Notes: generated by a model from the sequence alone, not told the origin. Numbered from the stretch's first letter, positions 22,822-32,021 are shown. The stretch is DNA of 42,895 bases from an uncultured Mycoplasma sp. (GCA_947642635.1 CANRTI010000009.1:1-42895); one strand, 5' to 3'. Program-made: numbers and translations.

Positions 22822-23409
22822 ATGAAATATATCCATGTTGGTTCCGAATATTTAGATTCATCCTTATTTCAAAAAATAGGTAATCCAAAAGAAAATACAA
22901 GTTTGAAGCCAACTGGAGGACTTTGGTTAAGTGAATATCATGATAATTATTGCGCTTGGATTGATTATCTTCTTGACAATAAGAGTACTTTTTATTATAA
23001 ATATGGTTTAAATAATTCTATTCCTAGTATAATTATTACTTTAAAACAATCGGCAAGAATTTATTATATTCGAAATATGCAAGACTTAGAGTTTCTATTC
23101 ATGCATTATCCTAATAGAACATGTTATTTTGATTATCAAAGTCTTAGTGAAGATTATGATGGTATTTGTATTGATCCATTTAATTTTTGGAATAATGCTG
23201 ATCCAAATATTAAACAAGCAATGTTTAAAATTTCGATTAAAAGTCTAATTTTATTTAATTTAGAATGTATTGAAAAGCATGAAAAAACTTTTGTACATTT
23301 AAATTTGAATACAGAAGATTATACTGATTATTATATTGAAAGACCAGATACCATATTAACAAATGATGAAAACAGATTAGTTAGAAATTTTGTTCATAAA
23401 AATGATTAA
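22822..23409 (+). CDS. Hypothetical protein, 195 aa
   Basis: I cannot name this family. It starts KYIHVGSEYLD and has a KPTGGLWLSEY motif with aromatic-rich flanks, then FDYQSLSEDYDGICIDP and a C-terminal half with IKSLILFNLECIE. The His near the N-terminus plus GGLW(L)S resembles, loosely, ADP-ribosyltransferase-like folds found in phage and toxin contexts; this is a weak inference. No signal peptide or TM. It has a good promoter and Shine-Dalgarno (AAAGAGG) and lies in the accessory patch beside the ORF6N gene and the RhuM remnant. Confidence 0.65.
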   Translation: MKYIHVGSEYLDSSLFQKIGNPKENTSLKPTGGLWLSEYHDNYCAWIDYLLDNKSTFYYKYGLNNSIPSIIITLKQSARIYYIRNMQDLEFLFMHYPNRTCYFDYQSLSEDYDGICIDPFNFWNNADPNIKQAMFKISIKSLILFNLECIEKHEKTFVHLNLNTEDYTDYYIERPDTILTNDENRLVRNFVHKND

Positions 23410-23435
23410 ACACGATTTTATTTTTAATAAATGTT

Positions 23436-23444
23436 TGATATAAT
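23436..23444 (+). promoter_or_regulatory. Extended -10 promoter of the LiaF-like operon
   Basis: TGATATAAT at 23436-23444 (TGn plus TATAAT) with only a weak T-rich -35. A second TATAAT at 23448-23453 overlaps its start region. Confidence 0.5.
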
Positions 23445-23469
23445 GATTATAATTTAAGGAGTGATATTT

Positions 23470-24123
23470 ATGAAAAGTAAATTATGGGGGATTGTTTTAA
23501 TTATATTAGGAATTATTTTTGGTTTAAATGCTTTAAATTTAACTAATATAGATATATTTTTTGATGGATGGTGGACATTTTTTATAATTATACCATCGTT
23601 TATCAATATGTTTAACAATAAAGAGCGAACAGGAAGTTTCATTGGTTTAATAATTGGAATTTTATTATTACTTAGTTGTCAAGATTTTTTGAGTATGGAG
23701 ATTGTTTTAAAATTAATTTTTCCAATTATTTTAATTGGGTTAGGTTTAAAATTTTTCTTCAAAGAAACTTTTAAAAGAGTTAATATTCCAGATAAAATTA
23801 ACGAAAAAGAATATTGTGCAACATTTTCTGGTCAAACTTTAAATTTTGCTGATGAAAAATTTGATGGTTGTAATTTAACTGCTGTTTTCGGTGGAATAAA
23901 ATGTGATTTAAGAAATGCGATTATTAAAAATGATACTGTAATTAATATAAGTTCTATTTTTGGCGGTGTAAATTTAAAAGTTCCAAAGGATTATAAATTA
24001 GTTATAAAAGAAAATTGTCTTTTTGGTGGTGTTGAGAGAAAATATAAAGAAAACAAAGAAGCTAAAAAAGTAATATATTTAAATATATCATGCTTGTTTG
24101 GAGGAGTAGAAATAGATGACTGA
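23470..24123 (+). CDS. LiaF-like membrane protein
   Basis: A 217-aa protein with four hydrophobic segments in the first ~100 residues (DUF5668/LiaI-LiaF-like: LWGIVLIILGIIFGLNAL) and a C-terminal beta-repeat domain with ATFSGQTLNF, GGIKCDLRNA, GGVNLKVPKDY and GGVERKYK, as in LiaF/YvqF 'cell wall-active antibiotics response' proteins. In bacilli LiaF restrains the LiaS kinase; no kinase or regulator is encoded here. ATG 23470 with AAGGAGTGAT is preferred over GTG 23461 inside that site. It overlaps the next gene by 8 bp. Confidence 0.78.
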   Translation: MKSKLWGIVLIILGIIFGLNALNLTNIDIFFDGWWTFFIIIPSFINMFNNKERTGSFIGLIIGILLLLSCQDFLSMEIVLKLIFPIILIGLGLKFFFKETFKRVNIPDKINEKEYCATFSGQTLNFADEKFDGCNLTAVFGGIKCDLRNAIIKNDTVINISSIFGGVNLKVPKDYKLVIKENCLFGGVERKYKENKEAKKVIYLNISCLFGGVEIDD

Positions 24124-24919
24124 GACTCAAAAAATAATTAAATACTGTGCTATTGCACTAGCTGTTGTAATTATAATTAATATTTTTTACTTCTTATTTA
24201 GTTTAGGTTCATTTTTCTTAGGATTTGAAACAAATACTAACTCAACAACTGAAGAACAAACTATCTTAGATAATAGTATTATCAATTTAGATATTGATTT
24301 AGATTATACAAAATTAAATATTATTAATTCGGATGATTATAAAGTCGTAACTAATAATAAATATTTAAAAATAAATAATGTAAATAACACTTTAAAAATT
24401 GAAGAAGAGCGAAAACTGTTTTCAAAAAGTTTTAAAAACAGTGAGTTAACAATTTATATTCCTAATGATAAAATATTCCAAGATATCGATATTGATACTG
24501 GAGCTGGATCAATTAATATGGAAAACATTAGTAGTGAGGAATTAAATTTAGATCTTGGAGCAGGAAAAGTGGCAATCAATTATTTAACGGTATCAAGAAA
24601 AGCTGATATTGATTCTGGAGTTGGTAGTTTAGATATTTATTCAGGTTCAATTAATAATCTAAATTTAGATATGGGAGTTGGTGAAGTAAATATTAAAGGA
24701 ATCTTAACTGGTAAAAATGATATAGATGCTGGAGTTGGCAGTCTAAATATTGAGTTAATAAATTCTCTTAATAATTATAGTATTTTTATTGAAAAAGGTT
24801 TAGGAAAAGTTAATGTCAACGGAACAGAATCAAAAACCGATTATTCTCATAATTTAGGAAACAATTACTTAAATATAAATGGCGGTGTAGGAAGTATTAA
24901 TCTTAAGACTGCTGAATAA
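24116..24919 (+). CDS. LiaG/DUF4097-type membrane-anchored beta-helix protein
   Basis: A 267-aa protein with one TM helix (about residues 9-33) and an extracytoplasmic domain built of repeated G-(A/V/L)-G-(S/K/E)-(I/L/V)-(N/D) turns (GAGSIN, GAGKVA, GVGSLD, GVGEVN, GVGSLN, GLGKVN, GVGSIN), as in DUF4097/LiaG putative adhesin domains. It is translationally coupled to the LiaF-like gene. A role in envelope-stress sensing is inferred from family and partner. Confidence 0.75.
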   Translation: MTETQKIIKYCAIALAVVIIINIFYFLFSLGSFFLGFETNTNSTTEEQTILDNSIINLDIDLDYTKLNIINSDDYKVVTNNKYLKINNVNNTLKIEEERKLFSKSFKNSELTIYIPNDKIFQDIDIDTGAGSINMENISSEELNLDLGAGKVAINYLTVSRKADIDSGVGSLDIYSGSINNLNLDMGVGEVNIKGILTGKNDIDAGVGSLNIELINSLNNYSIFIEKGLGKVNVNGTESKTDYSHNLGNNYLNINGGVGSINLKTAE

Positions 24920-24978
24920 ATAATTTGAAAGATGTCGATACTTTTATTGTATTAACATTTTTTTATTTTTGAAAAAAA

Positions 24979-25060
24979 TTGATTAAATAATCAAAAAGTA
25001 TAAAAAATTCTGTCAAATATTATATTTGATATTTGCTAATAAAAAAGAAAATGCTATACT
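24979..25060 (+). promoter_or_regulatory. Promoter with two upstream palindromes, before an unknown gene pair
   Basis: TTGCTA (25033-25038), 16 bp, TATACT (25055-25060). Upstream are two perfect palindromes: TTGATTA-AA-TAATCAA (24979-24994) and TCAAATA-TTA-TATTTGA (25013-25029). They share the TTGA/TCAA end sequence and could bind one regulator. Confidence 0.45.
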
Positions 25061-25085
25061 TATAATAGTTAAGGGTTGATTAGTT

Positions 25086-26570
25086 ATGACTATGCAAGAA
25101 TTGTTAAAAACACCGAGTATAGTTTTTGATCCAATTCCGTCTTATGATGGTAGTTGGTTTTTTCAAATTGCCAGTCTATTAAAAAATTCTAAAAAAGAAG
25201 GCGACGTTAATTTATTTCATAATTTTTATCAAAAAACTTATTGTGAACCTTTAGAAGAAATATTTAAAACAAAACTTATTTTAGAATTTAAAGTTGGTTT
25301 AGTATCTTTACCAAACGCCAATCGCATTGGTAGAACTTTAAAATACTCCAAAAAAGATTTTTTTACTTGTTTAACTAGTTTTTTAAATCAAGAAATTGAT
25401 TTAGTAGGAAAGAATGCGGACGAAAGACAAAAATATTTAGCAGATTTAATAAATCATATTACAAATAGTAATGAAGATTTAAATTTAGCTTATTCAGAAG
25501 CATTACGTTTAAAAGCTGATAAATTAAAAGATGTTATGGAAAAAGAATTTAATTCTGAATTTTTTGATGCAGCGATGCAAGATTATGCCCCTTACAAAAA
25601 GAAAATGGATTTTGCAACATATATTGGAAATGAATATCAAGCTACTTCAAATATTCAAGTAGGAATGCTTCGTTTAGGTGATTTTTTTGAAAGAACTATT
25701 GATTATAATGCTTTATTTAACTGTTTTGAAATCGATATATTTTATTTGTTATTTGCCAAAATAATTTTAGAATTTAATTTACTTAGTGAAAAGAAGACTA
25801 ATAAATTAGCAAATAACTATCCTTATTTAATAGCATATCAAAAAGCATTAGAAAGCATAATGGAAGAATATCCAGATTATGATAAAAAGATTTTGTATAT
25901 TTTTCCAAGTGGGAAGAAAAAATATTATCAAGCCAGTGAATTTATTACTGAATTAAAAGATTTATTAAAACTACATCCCGAAATAAAAGCATTTATTTTA
26001 CCAGAAATTAGCACTGATAATTCATCTCAATATAAAGATATTAATTTAATGGAAAAAATAAATTTACTAACTAGTGAAACTATTGCTAGTAATTGGCAAT
26101 TTTTAAATAGTAAAGAAATTAAGAGTCAAGAAACACCAGAGATTTTAGAAGATGGAGTAGAATTTTTAGAACCATCTTCCACTCAAAATGATAATTCTAA
26201 TTCCAATAAAATAATGTTTTATACTAATTCTGGTTATATTGGAACACCTTTACATGGATTAAATAATTTTCAAGATTATTATGCTTTTATTTATCCTTCT
26301 GGTAAAGTTGCATTTGAGAAAATATTTGCTACTAATATAGGAGTTACCTATGTTATAGATATAGATGATTTTATTAAAATGAGTGAAGTAAAAAGTTTAA
26401 ACTTGCAAGATTATCTAAAACAATTTCCCGAATATGGCTTAAAAAGAATTTTTTATACAAGTGATGAAAGATGGCAACGAAATTTATTAAATGCCGTTAA
26501 TGGCACTTATAATTTAAATGATGCATTAGAGTTTATTGCAAGTTTGGATGGTGATAATAAAAATGAATAG
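25086..26570 (+). CDS. Hypothetical protein, 494 aa
   Basis: I do not recognise this protein. It is soluble, with a mostly helical N-terminal two thirds and a C-terminal part (from about residue 385) with the pattern KIMFYTNSGYIGTPLHGLNN and YAFIYPSGKVAFEKIF, joined by a Ser/Asn-rich low-complexity linker (about 355-380). No signal peptide, TM or catalytic motif is obvious. It overlaps the next gene by 8 bp, so the two products may work together. ATG 25086 follows TAAGGG. Confidence 0.65.
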   Translation: MTMQELLKTPSIVFDPIPSYDGSWFFQIASLLKNSKKEGDVNLFHNFYQKTYCEPLEEIFKTKLILEFKVGLVSLPNANRIGRTLKYSKKDFFTCLTSFLNQEIDLVGKNADERQKYLADLINHITNSNEDLNLAYSEALRLKADKLKDVMEKEFNSEFFDAAMQDYAPYKKKMDFATYIGNEYQATSNIQVGMLRLGDFFERTIDYNALFNCFEIDIFYLLFAKIILEFNLLSEKKTNKLANNYPYLIAYQKALESIMEEYPDYDKKILYIFPSGKKKYYQASEFITELKDLLKLHPEIKAFILPEISTDNSSQYKDINLMEKINLLTSETIASNWQFLNSKEIKSQETPEILEDGVEFLEPSSTQNDNSNSNKIMFYTNSGYIGTPLHGLNNFQDYYAFIYPSGKVAFEKIFATNIGVTYVIDIDDFIKMSEVKSLNLQDYLKQFPEYGLKRIFYTSDERWQRNLLNAVNGTYNLNDALEFIASLDGDNKNE

Positions 26571-27036
26571 TAATAATATTTATAAAAGACTATTACAAAT
26601 ACTCAATACTGAAAGAGAGAACTTTAAAATATTAATTGATGCTGATAGCATTCTAGGTTTAAATGTTTTAGAAGAAGATATTATTAATTATTTAGAATTT
26701 GCTTCCAATGATAATGCAATTAAAGCTCCAATTGTTGGCAATATCATTATTACTGAGGGAGATATAATAAGTATTTTAAAAATTATTCATGATATTACCC
26801 ATTATGAAGGGGTTTTTACTCTCTATATTAATTATGATAATATGGGAACAATTGCTTATTTAATTAACCGAGCTAATAAAATTTATCAAGAATTAAATTT
26901 AAATGTTAAAATTGAAATTAATTTTGCAGAAAATTACAATCAATATTTAAATGAATTAGTTACTATAATTGGTAGTGAAAAATTTGTTAATATTGCTGGA
27001 ATAGATTTTCCTAATGCGAATAAAGTTGCTGTGTAA
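26563..27036 (+). CDS. Hypothetical protein, 157 aa
   Basis: Unrecognised alpha/beta protein with no TM or signal. Segments such as NFKILIDADSILGL and APIVGNIIITEGD suggest a mixed fold. ATG 26563 with GGTGAT is preferred over upstream in-frame codons lying inside the preceding gene. It is translationally coupled to the 494-aa protein by overlap and followed by a terminator. Confidence 0.65.
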   Translation: MNSNNIYKRLLQILNTERENFKILIDADSILGLNVLEEDIINYLEFASNDNAIKAPIVGNIIITEGDIISILKIIHDITHYEGVFTLYINYDNMGTIAYLINRANKIYQELNLNVKIEINFAENYNQYLNELVTIIGSEKFVNIAGIDFPNANKVAV

Positions 27037-27060
27037 ATGAATGTCAAACAATATTAAAAG

Positions 27061-27083
27061 AGTATTCTAAAAATACTTTTTTT
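27061..27083 (+). terminator. Intrinsic terminator of the unknown pair
   Basis: AGTATT (27061-27066) with AATACT (27072-27077), 5-nt loop, T-run to 27083. Confidence 0.7.
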
Positions 27084-27111
27084 GTTACAATAATTTTAGG
27101 AGATGATTGAT

Positions 27112-27840
27112 TTGTTTATTTCAGAAACACCTATTCATATTAATGCGCAAAAAAAAGATATTGCCCCTTTGGTTTTAATGCCAGGAGATCCTCTAAGAGC
27201 TAAATATATTGCAGAAAAGTTTTTAGAAGACGCTAAAGAAGTGACTAATCTACGAAATATGTTAGGATTTACTGGGACATATAAAGGTGTAAGAGTTACT
27301 GTTATGGGTTCAGGTATGGGAATGCCAAGTATGGGAATTTATTCTTGGGAATTATATCATTACTTTGATGTTCAAAAAATAATTCGTATTGGTACCTGTG
27401 GTGCGGTAAATGCCAAAGCCAATATTTTAGATTTAATAATTGCTAAAAGGGTATATAGTGAATCTAATTTCGCTTATACTTTCGATAATTATGAAGAACA
27501 TATTGTATATCCTTCCGAAGAGTTAAATAATGCCATAATTTCTACAGCTAAATCTTTAAATTATAATTATCATGTTGGCGATATGACAACTATGGATGTT
27601 TTTGGGCCATACATTGATTATGAACGGGTTTTAGAAAGAATTCCTCAAAATTTAGATATATTAGGAGAAGAAATGGAAGCTTTTGGTTTATTACATGTTG
27701 CTAATAATTTTAACCGTGAAGCTGCTTGTATTGCCACAGTAGTTGACTCTAAATTTAGTGATATTGTTCTAAGTAGTGAACAACGCGAAAAATCGCTAAA
27801 TGAAATGATTACTTTAGCATTAGAAGCAATAATAAAATAA
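27112..27840 (+). CDS. deoD: Purine nucleoside phosphorylase DeoD
   Basis: DeoD cleaves purine (deoxy)nucleosides with phosphate for salvage; hexameric, cytoplasmic. The protein shows TPIHINAQKKDIAPLVLMPGDPLRAKYIAE split over the phosphate-binding N-terminus, GSGMGMPS, RIGTCGA, and EEMEAFGL near the nucleoside site. 242 aa fits the 235-aa family norm. I choose TTG 27112 because AGGAG (27098-27102) is then 9 nt away; the ATG at 27103 would touch the Shine-Dalgarno. Confidence 0.95.
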   Translation: MFISETPIHINAQKKDIAPLVLMPGDPLRAKYIAEKFLEDAKEVTNLRNMLGFTGTYKGVRVTVMGSGMGMPSMGIYSWELYHYFDVQKIIRIGTCGAVNAKANILDLIIAKRVYSESNFAYTFDNYEEHIVYPSEELNNAIISTAKSLNYNYHVGDMTTMDVFGPYIDYERVLERIPQNLDILGEEMEAFGLLHVANNFNREAACIATVVDSKFSDIVLSSEQREKSLNEMITLALEAIIK

Positions 27841-27858
27841 TTTTATGATTAATATAAG

Positions 27859-27892
27859 TGTAGATATAAATTAATATCTGCATTTTTATTTT
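27859..27892 (+). terminator. Intrinsic terminator of deoD
   Basis: TGTAGATAT (27859-27867) with ATATCTGCA (27874-27882), one wobble pair, followed by T-rich tail. Confidence 0.75.
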
Positions 27893-27925
27893 AGATAAAA
27901 AGAATATAAGAACATTAAAAATAAT

Positions 27926-27948
27926 AAAAAAAGAGAATTATCTCTCTT
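27926..27948 (-). terminator. Terminator of the phosphomannomutase gene
   Basis: On the minus strand, AAGAGA and TCTCTT (27948-27943 with 27936-27931) form the stem, followed by a T-run. The stem begins inside the stop codon of the gene. Confidence 0.7.
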
Positions 27949-29302
27949 ATTTGTTGTAAACATCAATTAAGGTTGTAAAAAGTTTTAATAGATTATCTAA
28001 ATTATTCTTATCTTTACTTTCACAACGTAAAGTAATATTTGGTCCTGTATTACTTGCTCTTACATAAGCCCAACTATCTTGAAATAAAACTTTTAAACCA
28101 TCAATTTCTATATATTTATAATTTTTTTCATCACAATATTTTTTAATTTTTAAAATAACTTCATTTTTCTTTTCATCAGTAGATTGGTATTTCATTTCTG
28201 GAGAACTATAATACTTTGGTACAGTTTTGATAAGTTCTGACAAAGTACTTTTTGTTTTACTTAATATTTCAATAATTCTTAGAGCAGAATACATTGCACT
28301 CTCAGTACTATATAACCTGTCATTAAAAGATATATGTCCTACATACTGAATTCCAAAAGGAATATCTTCTTTTAAAACTTTTTCTTGGGTGTAACTTGAA
28401 CCGGTGCGACAAATTATAGGTGTAGCTCCTAATCTTACTATTTCATCTTTAAATATATCTGAGCATTTTGCATCATATAAAAACTTTTTATTTTTAACTT
28501 TATCAATAATATTTCTTAATATAATAACTGCATAACTTTCAATGGAAACCATATTTCCTAATTCATCGACAATTCCTATGCGATCGCCATCGCCATCAAA
28601 ACCTATTCCAATATCCGCACTTATTTCTAAAACTTTCTTCTTTAACTCATCTAAATTACTTTCAATTGCAGGGTCCGGATGATGATGTGGAAAAGTTCCA
28701 TCACTCTCACCATTAATTATTGTTAAATCAATGTTTAGTTTTTCAAAAACATCTTTGCAAATAGTAGTAGTAGCCCCATTAGCAGGATCTAAAACTACTT
28801 TTATTCTTTTTTTACCAAATTTTAAATGTTTTACTACATAATCAATATAATCATCTTTTATATCTTTTTTTTCTAACTTTCCACTACCTTTTTTAAAGAT
28901 ACCTTTATCAATATAAGTTTTTAAATCTTTTACTAAAATTCCTCTTGCATTAGCATACTCATCTAAGGAAAACTTAAAACCATTTTCATCACTTGGATTA
29001 TGACTAGCAGTAATCATTATTCCAAATAAATTATTAACATGTCTTGCATAGTAATGCATCGGAGTAGTTGAAAGTCCATAATCAATTACATTAAGCCCAG
29101 TTTCTAAAAGCCCTTTTATTAAACTATCATGTAATGCTTTACTGGATATTCGATTATCATGGGATACTACGCAAGAGTTTTGATTTAAAAATTCTTGAAT
29201 AAAAGAACCATATCCCAAACCAATTTTATAAGCTACATCTTCATTAATTTCACTAGGTACTTTACCTCTTATATCATATTCTCTAAATATTTTATCTTTC
29301 AT
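27947..29302 (-). CDS. Phosphomannomutase/phosphoglucomutase (ManB/AlgC-type)
   Basis: A 451-aa alpha-D-phosphohexomutase interconverting hexose 1- and 6-phosphates for cell-envelope sugar nucleotides. The N-terminus IFREYDIRGKVP is typical of PMM/PGM. The phosphoserine loop is TASHNPSDENGFKF, the metal loop GFDGDGDRIGI, the sugar-binding loop is near ESAMYSAL, and the phosphate loop RASNTGPNITLR. All four domains are present. The start has GAGGGAT. It is convergent with deoD and divergent from clpB. Confidence 0.93.
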   Translation of the reverse strand: MKDKIFREYDIRGKVPSEINEDVAYKIGLGYGSFIQEFLNQNSCVVSHDNRISSKALHDSLIKGLLETGLNVIDYGLSTTPMHYYARHVNNLFGIMITASHNPSDENGFKFSLDEYANARGILVKDLKTYIDKGIFKKGSGKLEKKDIKDDYIDYVVKHLKFGKKRIKVVLDPANGATTTICKDVFEKLNIDLTIINGESDGTFPHHHPDPAIESNLDELKKKVLEISADIGIGFDGDGDRIGIVDELGNMVSIESYAVIILRNIIDKVKNKKFLYDAKCSDIFKDEIVRLGATPIICRTGSSYTQEKVLKEDIPFGIQYVGHISFNDRLYSTESAMYSALRIIEILSKTKSTLSELIKTVPKYYSSPEMKYQSTDEKKNEVILKIKKYCDEKNYKYIEIDGLKVLFQDSWAYVRASNTGPNITLRCESKDKNNLDNLLKLFTTLIDVYNK

Positions 29303-29386
29303 TTTATCCCTCTTCTTATTTTTTCAATAATATTTTACCATATTTTTGTTAAGAATAATAGAGGAATTTAAAAAACAAAGTAACTA

Positions 29387-29413
29387 TTAGCACTCTATAT
29401 TGACAAGTGCTAA
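29387..29413 (+). promoter_or_regulatory. CIRCE operator (HrcA-binding site)
   Basis: TTAGCACTC-N9-AAGTGCTAA at 29387-29413, a match to the CIRCE consensus TTAGCACTC-N9-GAGTGCTAA with one mismatch. It overlaps the -35 box of the clpB promoter, the position expected for HrcA repression. Confidence 0.92.
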
Positions 29414-29428
29414 TATTAGAGTTATAAT
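29400..29428 (+). promoter_or_regulatory. Consensus promoter of clpB
   Basis: TTGACA (29400-29405), 17 bp, TATAAT (29423-29428), perfect at both boxes. The -35 lies within the CIRCE element. Confidence 0.9.
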
Positions 29429-29453
29429 CTTTTTTAAGAAAGGAAGAGTAAAA

Positions 29454-31553
29454 ATGAATTTTAATAAAGAAGAAGAAAATGTTTTAGAAAAATATGGCCG
29501 AGATATAACTGAATCTGTCAAAAATAATAAAATTGATCCTGTTATTGGACGCGACGAAGAAATTCGAAGTATTATTAGAATTTTATCTCGTAAAACTAAA
29601 AACAACCCAGTATTAATTGGTGAACCTGGTGTGGGTAAAACAGCGATTGTTGAAGGATTAGCTATTCGGATTATTAAAGGAGATGTTCCAAGTACATTAA
29701 AAGATAAAAAAGTTTGGTCATTAGATTTAGGAGCACTTATTGCTGGTGCAAAATTTCAAGGGGAATTTGAAGAGCGCTTAAAAAAGGTTTTAAAAGAAAT
29801 TAGTGATTCTAATGGAAATATAATTTTATTTATCGATGAAATTCATATGATTGTTGGTGCTGGTGCAAGCGGTGGGATGGATGCTGGTAATTTATTAAAA
29901 CCTCTTCTTGCTAGGGGAGAAATTCGTTTAATCGGCGCTACTACATTAAATGAATATCGAAAATATATTGAAAAAGATGGTGCGCTAGAAAGAAGACTTC
30001 AAAAAATTCAAGTAGAAGCTCCAAGTGTTGAAGATACAATAACAATTTTAAGAGGAATCAAAGAAAGATTTGAATTATTTCACAGTGTTAACATTAAAGA
30101 TAGTGCTCTTATAAGTGCTTCTTTATTATCAGACCGCTATATTACTGATCGTTTCTTACCAGATAAAGCAATCGATTTAGTTGATGAAGCTTGTGCTACT
30201 ATTAAAATGCAAATGGCTAGTGTTCCTGTTGAATTAGATACTTTAACTAGAAAAATAATGAGTTTAGAAATTGAAAGAGAAGCGATAAAAAAAGAAAAAG
30301 ATGAATTATCAAAACGAAGAAGACAAGAGTTAAATGAAGAAATAACGAAATTAAAAGAAAAAGAAGCATTAATGCGTTCAAAATGGCAAGAAGAAAAAAA
30401 TCTTAATGATAATGTTAATAAAAAGAAAGAAGAATTAGATCAAGCTCGTTTTAATTTAGAAACTGCTGAGAATAACTATGATTTAGAAATGGCCGCACGT
30501 CTTCGTCATGGCGATATTCCTAAATTAGAAAACGAACTAGAAAATTTAAAAGCCCAAATTGCTACTGAAATGTTAAGTGACACCGTAACAGAAGAAGATA
30601 TTGCTCAAATTGTTGCTAAATGGACAAATATACCAATTCAAAAATTAGTTAGCGGTGAAAAAGAAAAATTATTAAATTTAAAAGATAATTTAAAAAAGCA
30701 AGTTATTGGTCAAGATAATGCCGTAACAGCTGTAAGTGATGCAATTATAAGAGCTAGAAGTGGAATAAAAGATCCGGAAAAACCGATTGGTTCATTTATT
30801 TTCATGGGACCAACAGGAGTGGGAAAAACTGAACTTGCAAAATCTCTCGCTTATGAGCTTTTTGATGATGCAAGACATATGATTAGAATTGATTGTTCTG
30901 AGTATATGGAAGCATTTAATGTTTCAAGACTTTTAGGGGCTCCTCCAGGATATGTTGGATATGATGAGGGAGGAGAATTAACCGAAGCAGTTAGAAGAAA
31001 TCCCTATAGTATTATTCTCTTTGATGAAATAGAAAAAGCTCATCCTGATGTATTTAATATTCTTTTACAAATTTTAGATGATGGGCGCATTACTGATTCA
31101 ACTGGAAAATTAATCGATTTTAAAAATACAATCATTATTATGACTTCTAATTTAGGAAGTGAATATATTTTAGATAATAATAGCGATAACAAAGAAAAAG
31201 TATTAGAAGTTTTAAAAAGAACATTTCGTCCTGAATTTATTAACCGTATTGATGAAATAATTATTTTTAATTCTTTGAAAAAAACTACTATTTATAGTAT
31301 TTTAGATAAAATAATTAGTGAATTAGAACTTCGATTAAAACATTTAAATTTAAAAATAAACTTATCAGATAGTGCTAAAGAATATATTATTGAAAATTCT
31401 TTTGAAGAAGCTTATGGAGCTAGACCAATTAAAAGGTTTGTTACTCATAATATTGAATCATTAATTGCTGATAAAATTCTTAAAGATGAAATAAAATATA
31501 ATAGCAATCTAATTATTGATGTTATAGATAATAAATTACAATTAAAAATATAA
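29454..31553 (+). CDS. clpB: ClpB-type AAA+ disaggregase lacking the N-terminal domain
   Basis: A 699-aa two-ring AAA+ chaperone. It starts almost directly in the D1 module ([21 protein letters not shown]) with Walker A GEPGVGKT and Walker B LFIDEIH, then a long coiled-coil M domain (about residues 265-385: [21 protein letters not shown] through KIPKLE-like end) of ClpB type, then D2 with [19 protein letters not shown] and the C-terminal [11 protein letters not shown]. The ~145-residue N domain of full-length ClpB is missing. ATG 29454 with AGGAAGAG is downstream of the promoter; no N-domain coding sequence exists upstream, so this is not an internal start. HrcA-controlled heat-shock gene. 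Confidence 0.9.
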   Translation: MNFNKEEENVLEKYGRDITESVKNNKIDPVIGRDEEIRSIIRILSRKTKNNPVLIGEPGVGKTAIVEGLAIRIIKGDVPSTLKDKKVWSLDLGALIAGAKFQGEFEERLKKVLKEISDSNGNIILFIDEIHMIVGAGASGGMDAGNLLKPLLARGEIRLIGATTLNEYRKYIEKDGALERRLQKIQVEAPSVEDTITILRGIKERFELFHSVNIKDSALISASLLSDRYITDRFLPDKAIDLVDEACATIKMQMASVPVELDTLTRKIMSLEIEREAIKKEKDELSKRRRQELNEEITKLKEKEALMRSKWQEEKNLNDNVNKKKEELDQARFNLETAENNYDLEMAARLRHGDIPKLENELENLKAQIATEMLSDTVTEEDIAQIVAKWTNIPIQKLVSGEKEKLLNLKDNLKKQVIGQDNAVTAVSDAIIRARSGIKDPEKPIGSFIFMGPTGVGKTELAKSLAYELFDDARHMIRIDCSEYMEAFNVSRLLGAPPGYVGYDEGGELTEAVRRNPYSIILFDEIEKAHPDVFNILLQILDDGRITDSTGKLIDFKNTIIIMTSNLGSEYILDNNSDNKEKVLEVLKRTFRPEFINRIDEIIIFNSLKKTTIYSILDKIISELELRLKHLNLKINLSDSAKEYIIENSFEEAYGARPIKRFVTHNIESLIADKILKDEIKYNSNLIIDVIDNKLQLKI

Positions 31554-31577
31554 GTATTTAAAAATTAATAAATTTAT

Positions 31578-31746
31578 AGATTATTTGAAAATTCAGTAAT
31601 TAGAAAGATAAATGAATTATTAAATCAAAATGCCTTTCATACCATATTTTTTGAAAAGTTAATTAAATATTATGAAACAAGATAATGAAGATTTAAAAGA
31701 ATGGGTTTTTACTAATTGTATTGATGGTATAGATTTTAAAAATTAG
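31578..31746 (+). pseudogene. Possible decayed gene remnant
   Basis: Two short open stretches in different frames adjoin: one ends NAFHTIFFEKLIKYYETR then stop (31578-31685), the other is a 24-codon frame starting at ATG 31672 (EDLKEWVFTNCIDGIDFK) and ending TAG 31744-31746. Neither has a Shine-Dalgarno. They read like pieces of one protein separated by a frameshift, but I cannot assign a family. Confidence 0.3.
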
Positions 31747-31775
31747 TTGACTTCCATTCTTTTTTTTCATATAAT
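31747..31775 (+). promoter_or_regulatory. Promoter of the ileS T-box leader
   Basis: TTGACT (31747-31752), 17 bp, TATAAT (31770-31775). Predicted start near 31782. Confidence 0.8.
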
Positions 31776-31781
31776 TAAGGA

Positions 31782-32001
31782 GTAAAAACAAGGAACAAGA
31801 CACATAAATTAAAAAAGTTTTTAAAGAGAGTTAGTGGTTGGTGGAAACTAATAAATATATTAATTTATATCACTTGGAAGTTGATTATTGGAAATTTTAG
31901 TATAATAATTCGTTGATGGCGTTAACATATTTGAGGTGATTAATTCATAAATTAAGGTGGTACCACGAAAATCTTTTCGTCCTTAAGTTATGAATTTTTT
32001 T
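31782..32001 (+). promoter_or_regulatory. T-box riboswitch (isoleucine) controlling ileS
   Basis: The T-box sequence AAGGTGGTACCACG is at 31954-31967. Stem I shows the AGAGAG-type and GGTTGGTGGAAAC distal elements near 31823-31846. The likely specifier codon is ATC (31870-31872), matching Ile. The terminator pairs 31942-31957 with 31981-31996 (15 bp, one mismatch) followed by T-run. Uncharged tRNA-Ile would stabilise the antiterminator and allow ileS transcription. Confidence 0.93.
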
Positions 32002-32021
32002 ATTATAAGAAAGGTGATTTA

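Noticed and set aside
23454-23642. Minus-strand open frame over the start of the LiaF-like gene
   Set aside because: Antisense to the promoter-proximal part of a clear gene; no supporting signals.
29387-29605. Minus-strand open frame over the clpB start
   Set aside because: It would run through the CIRCE operator and the clpB N-terminus.
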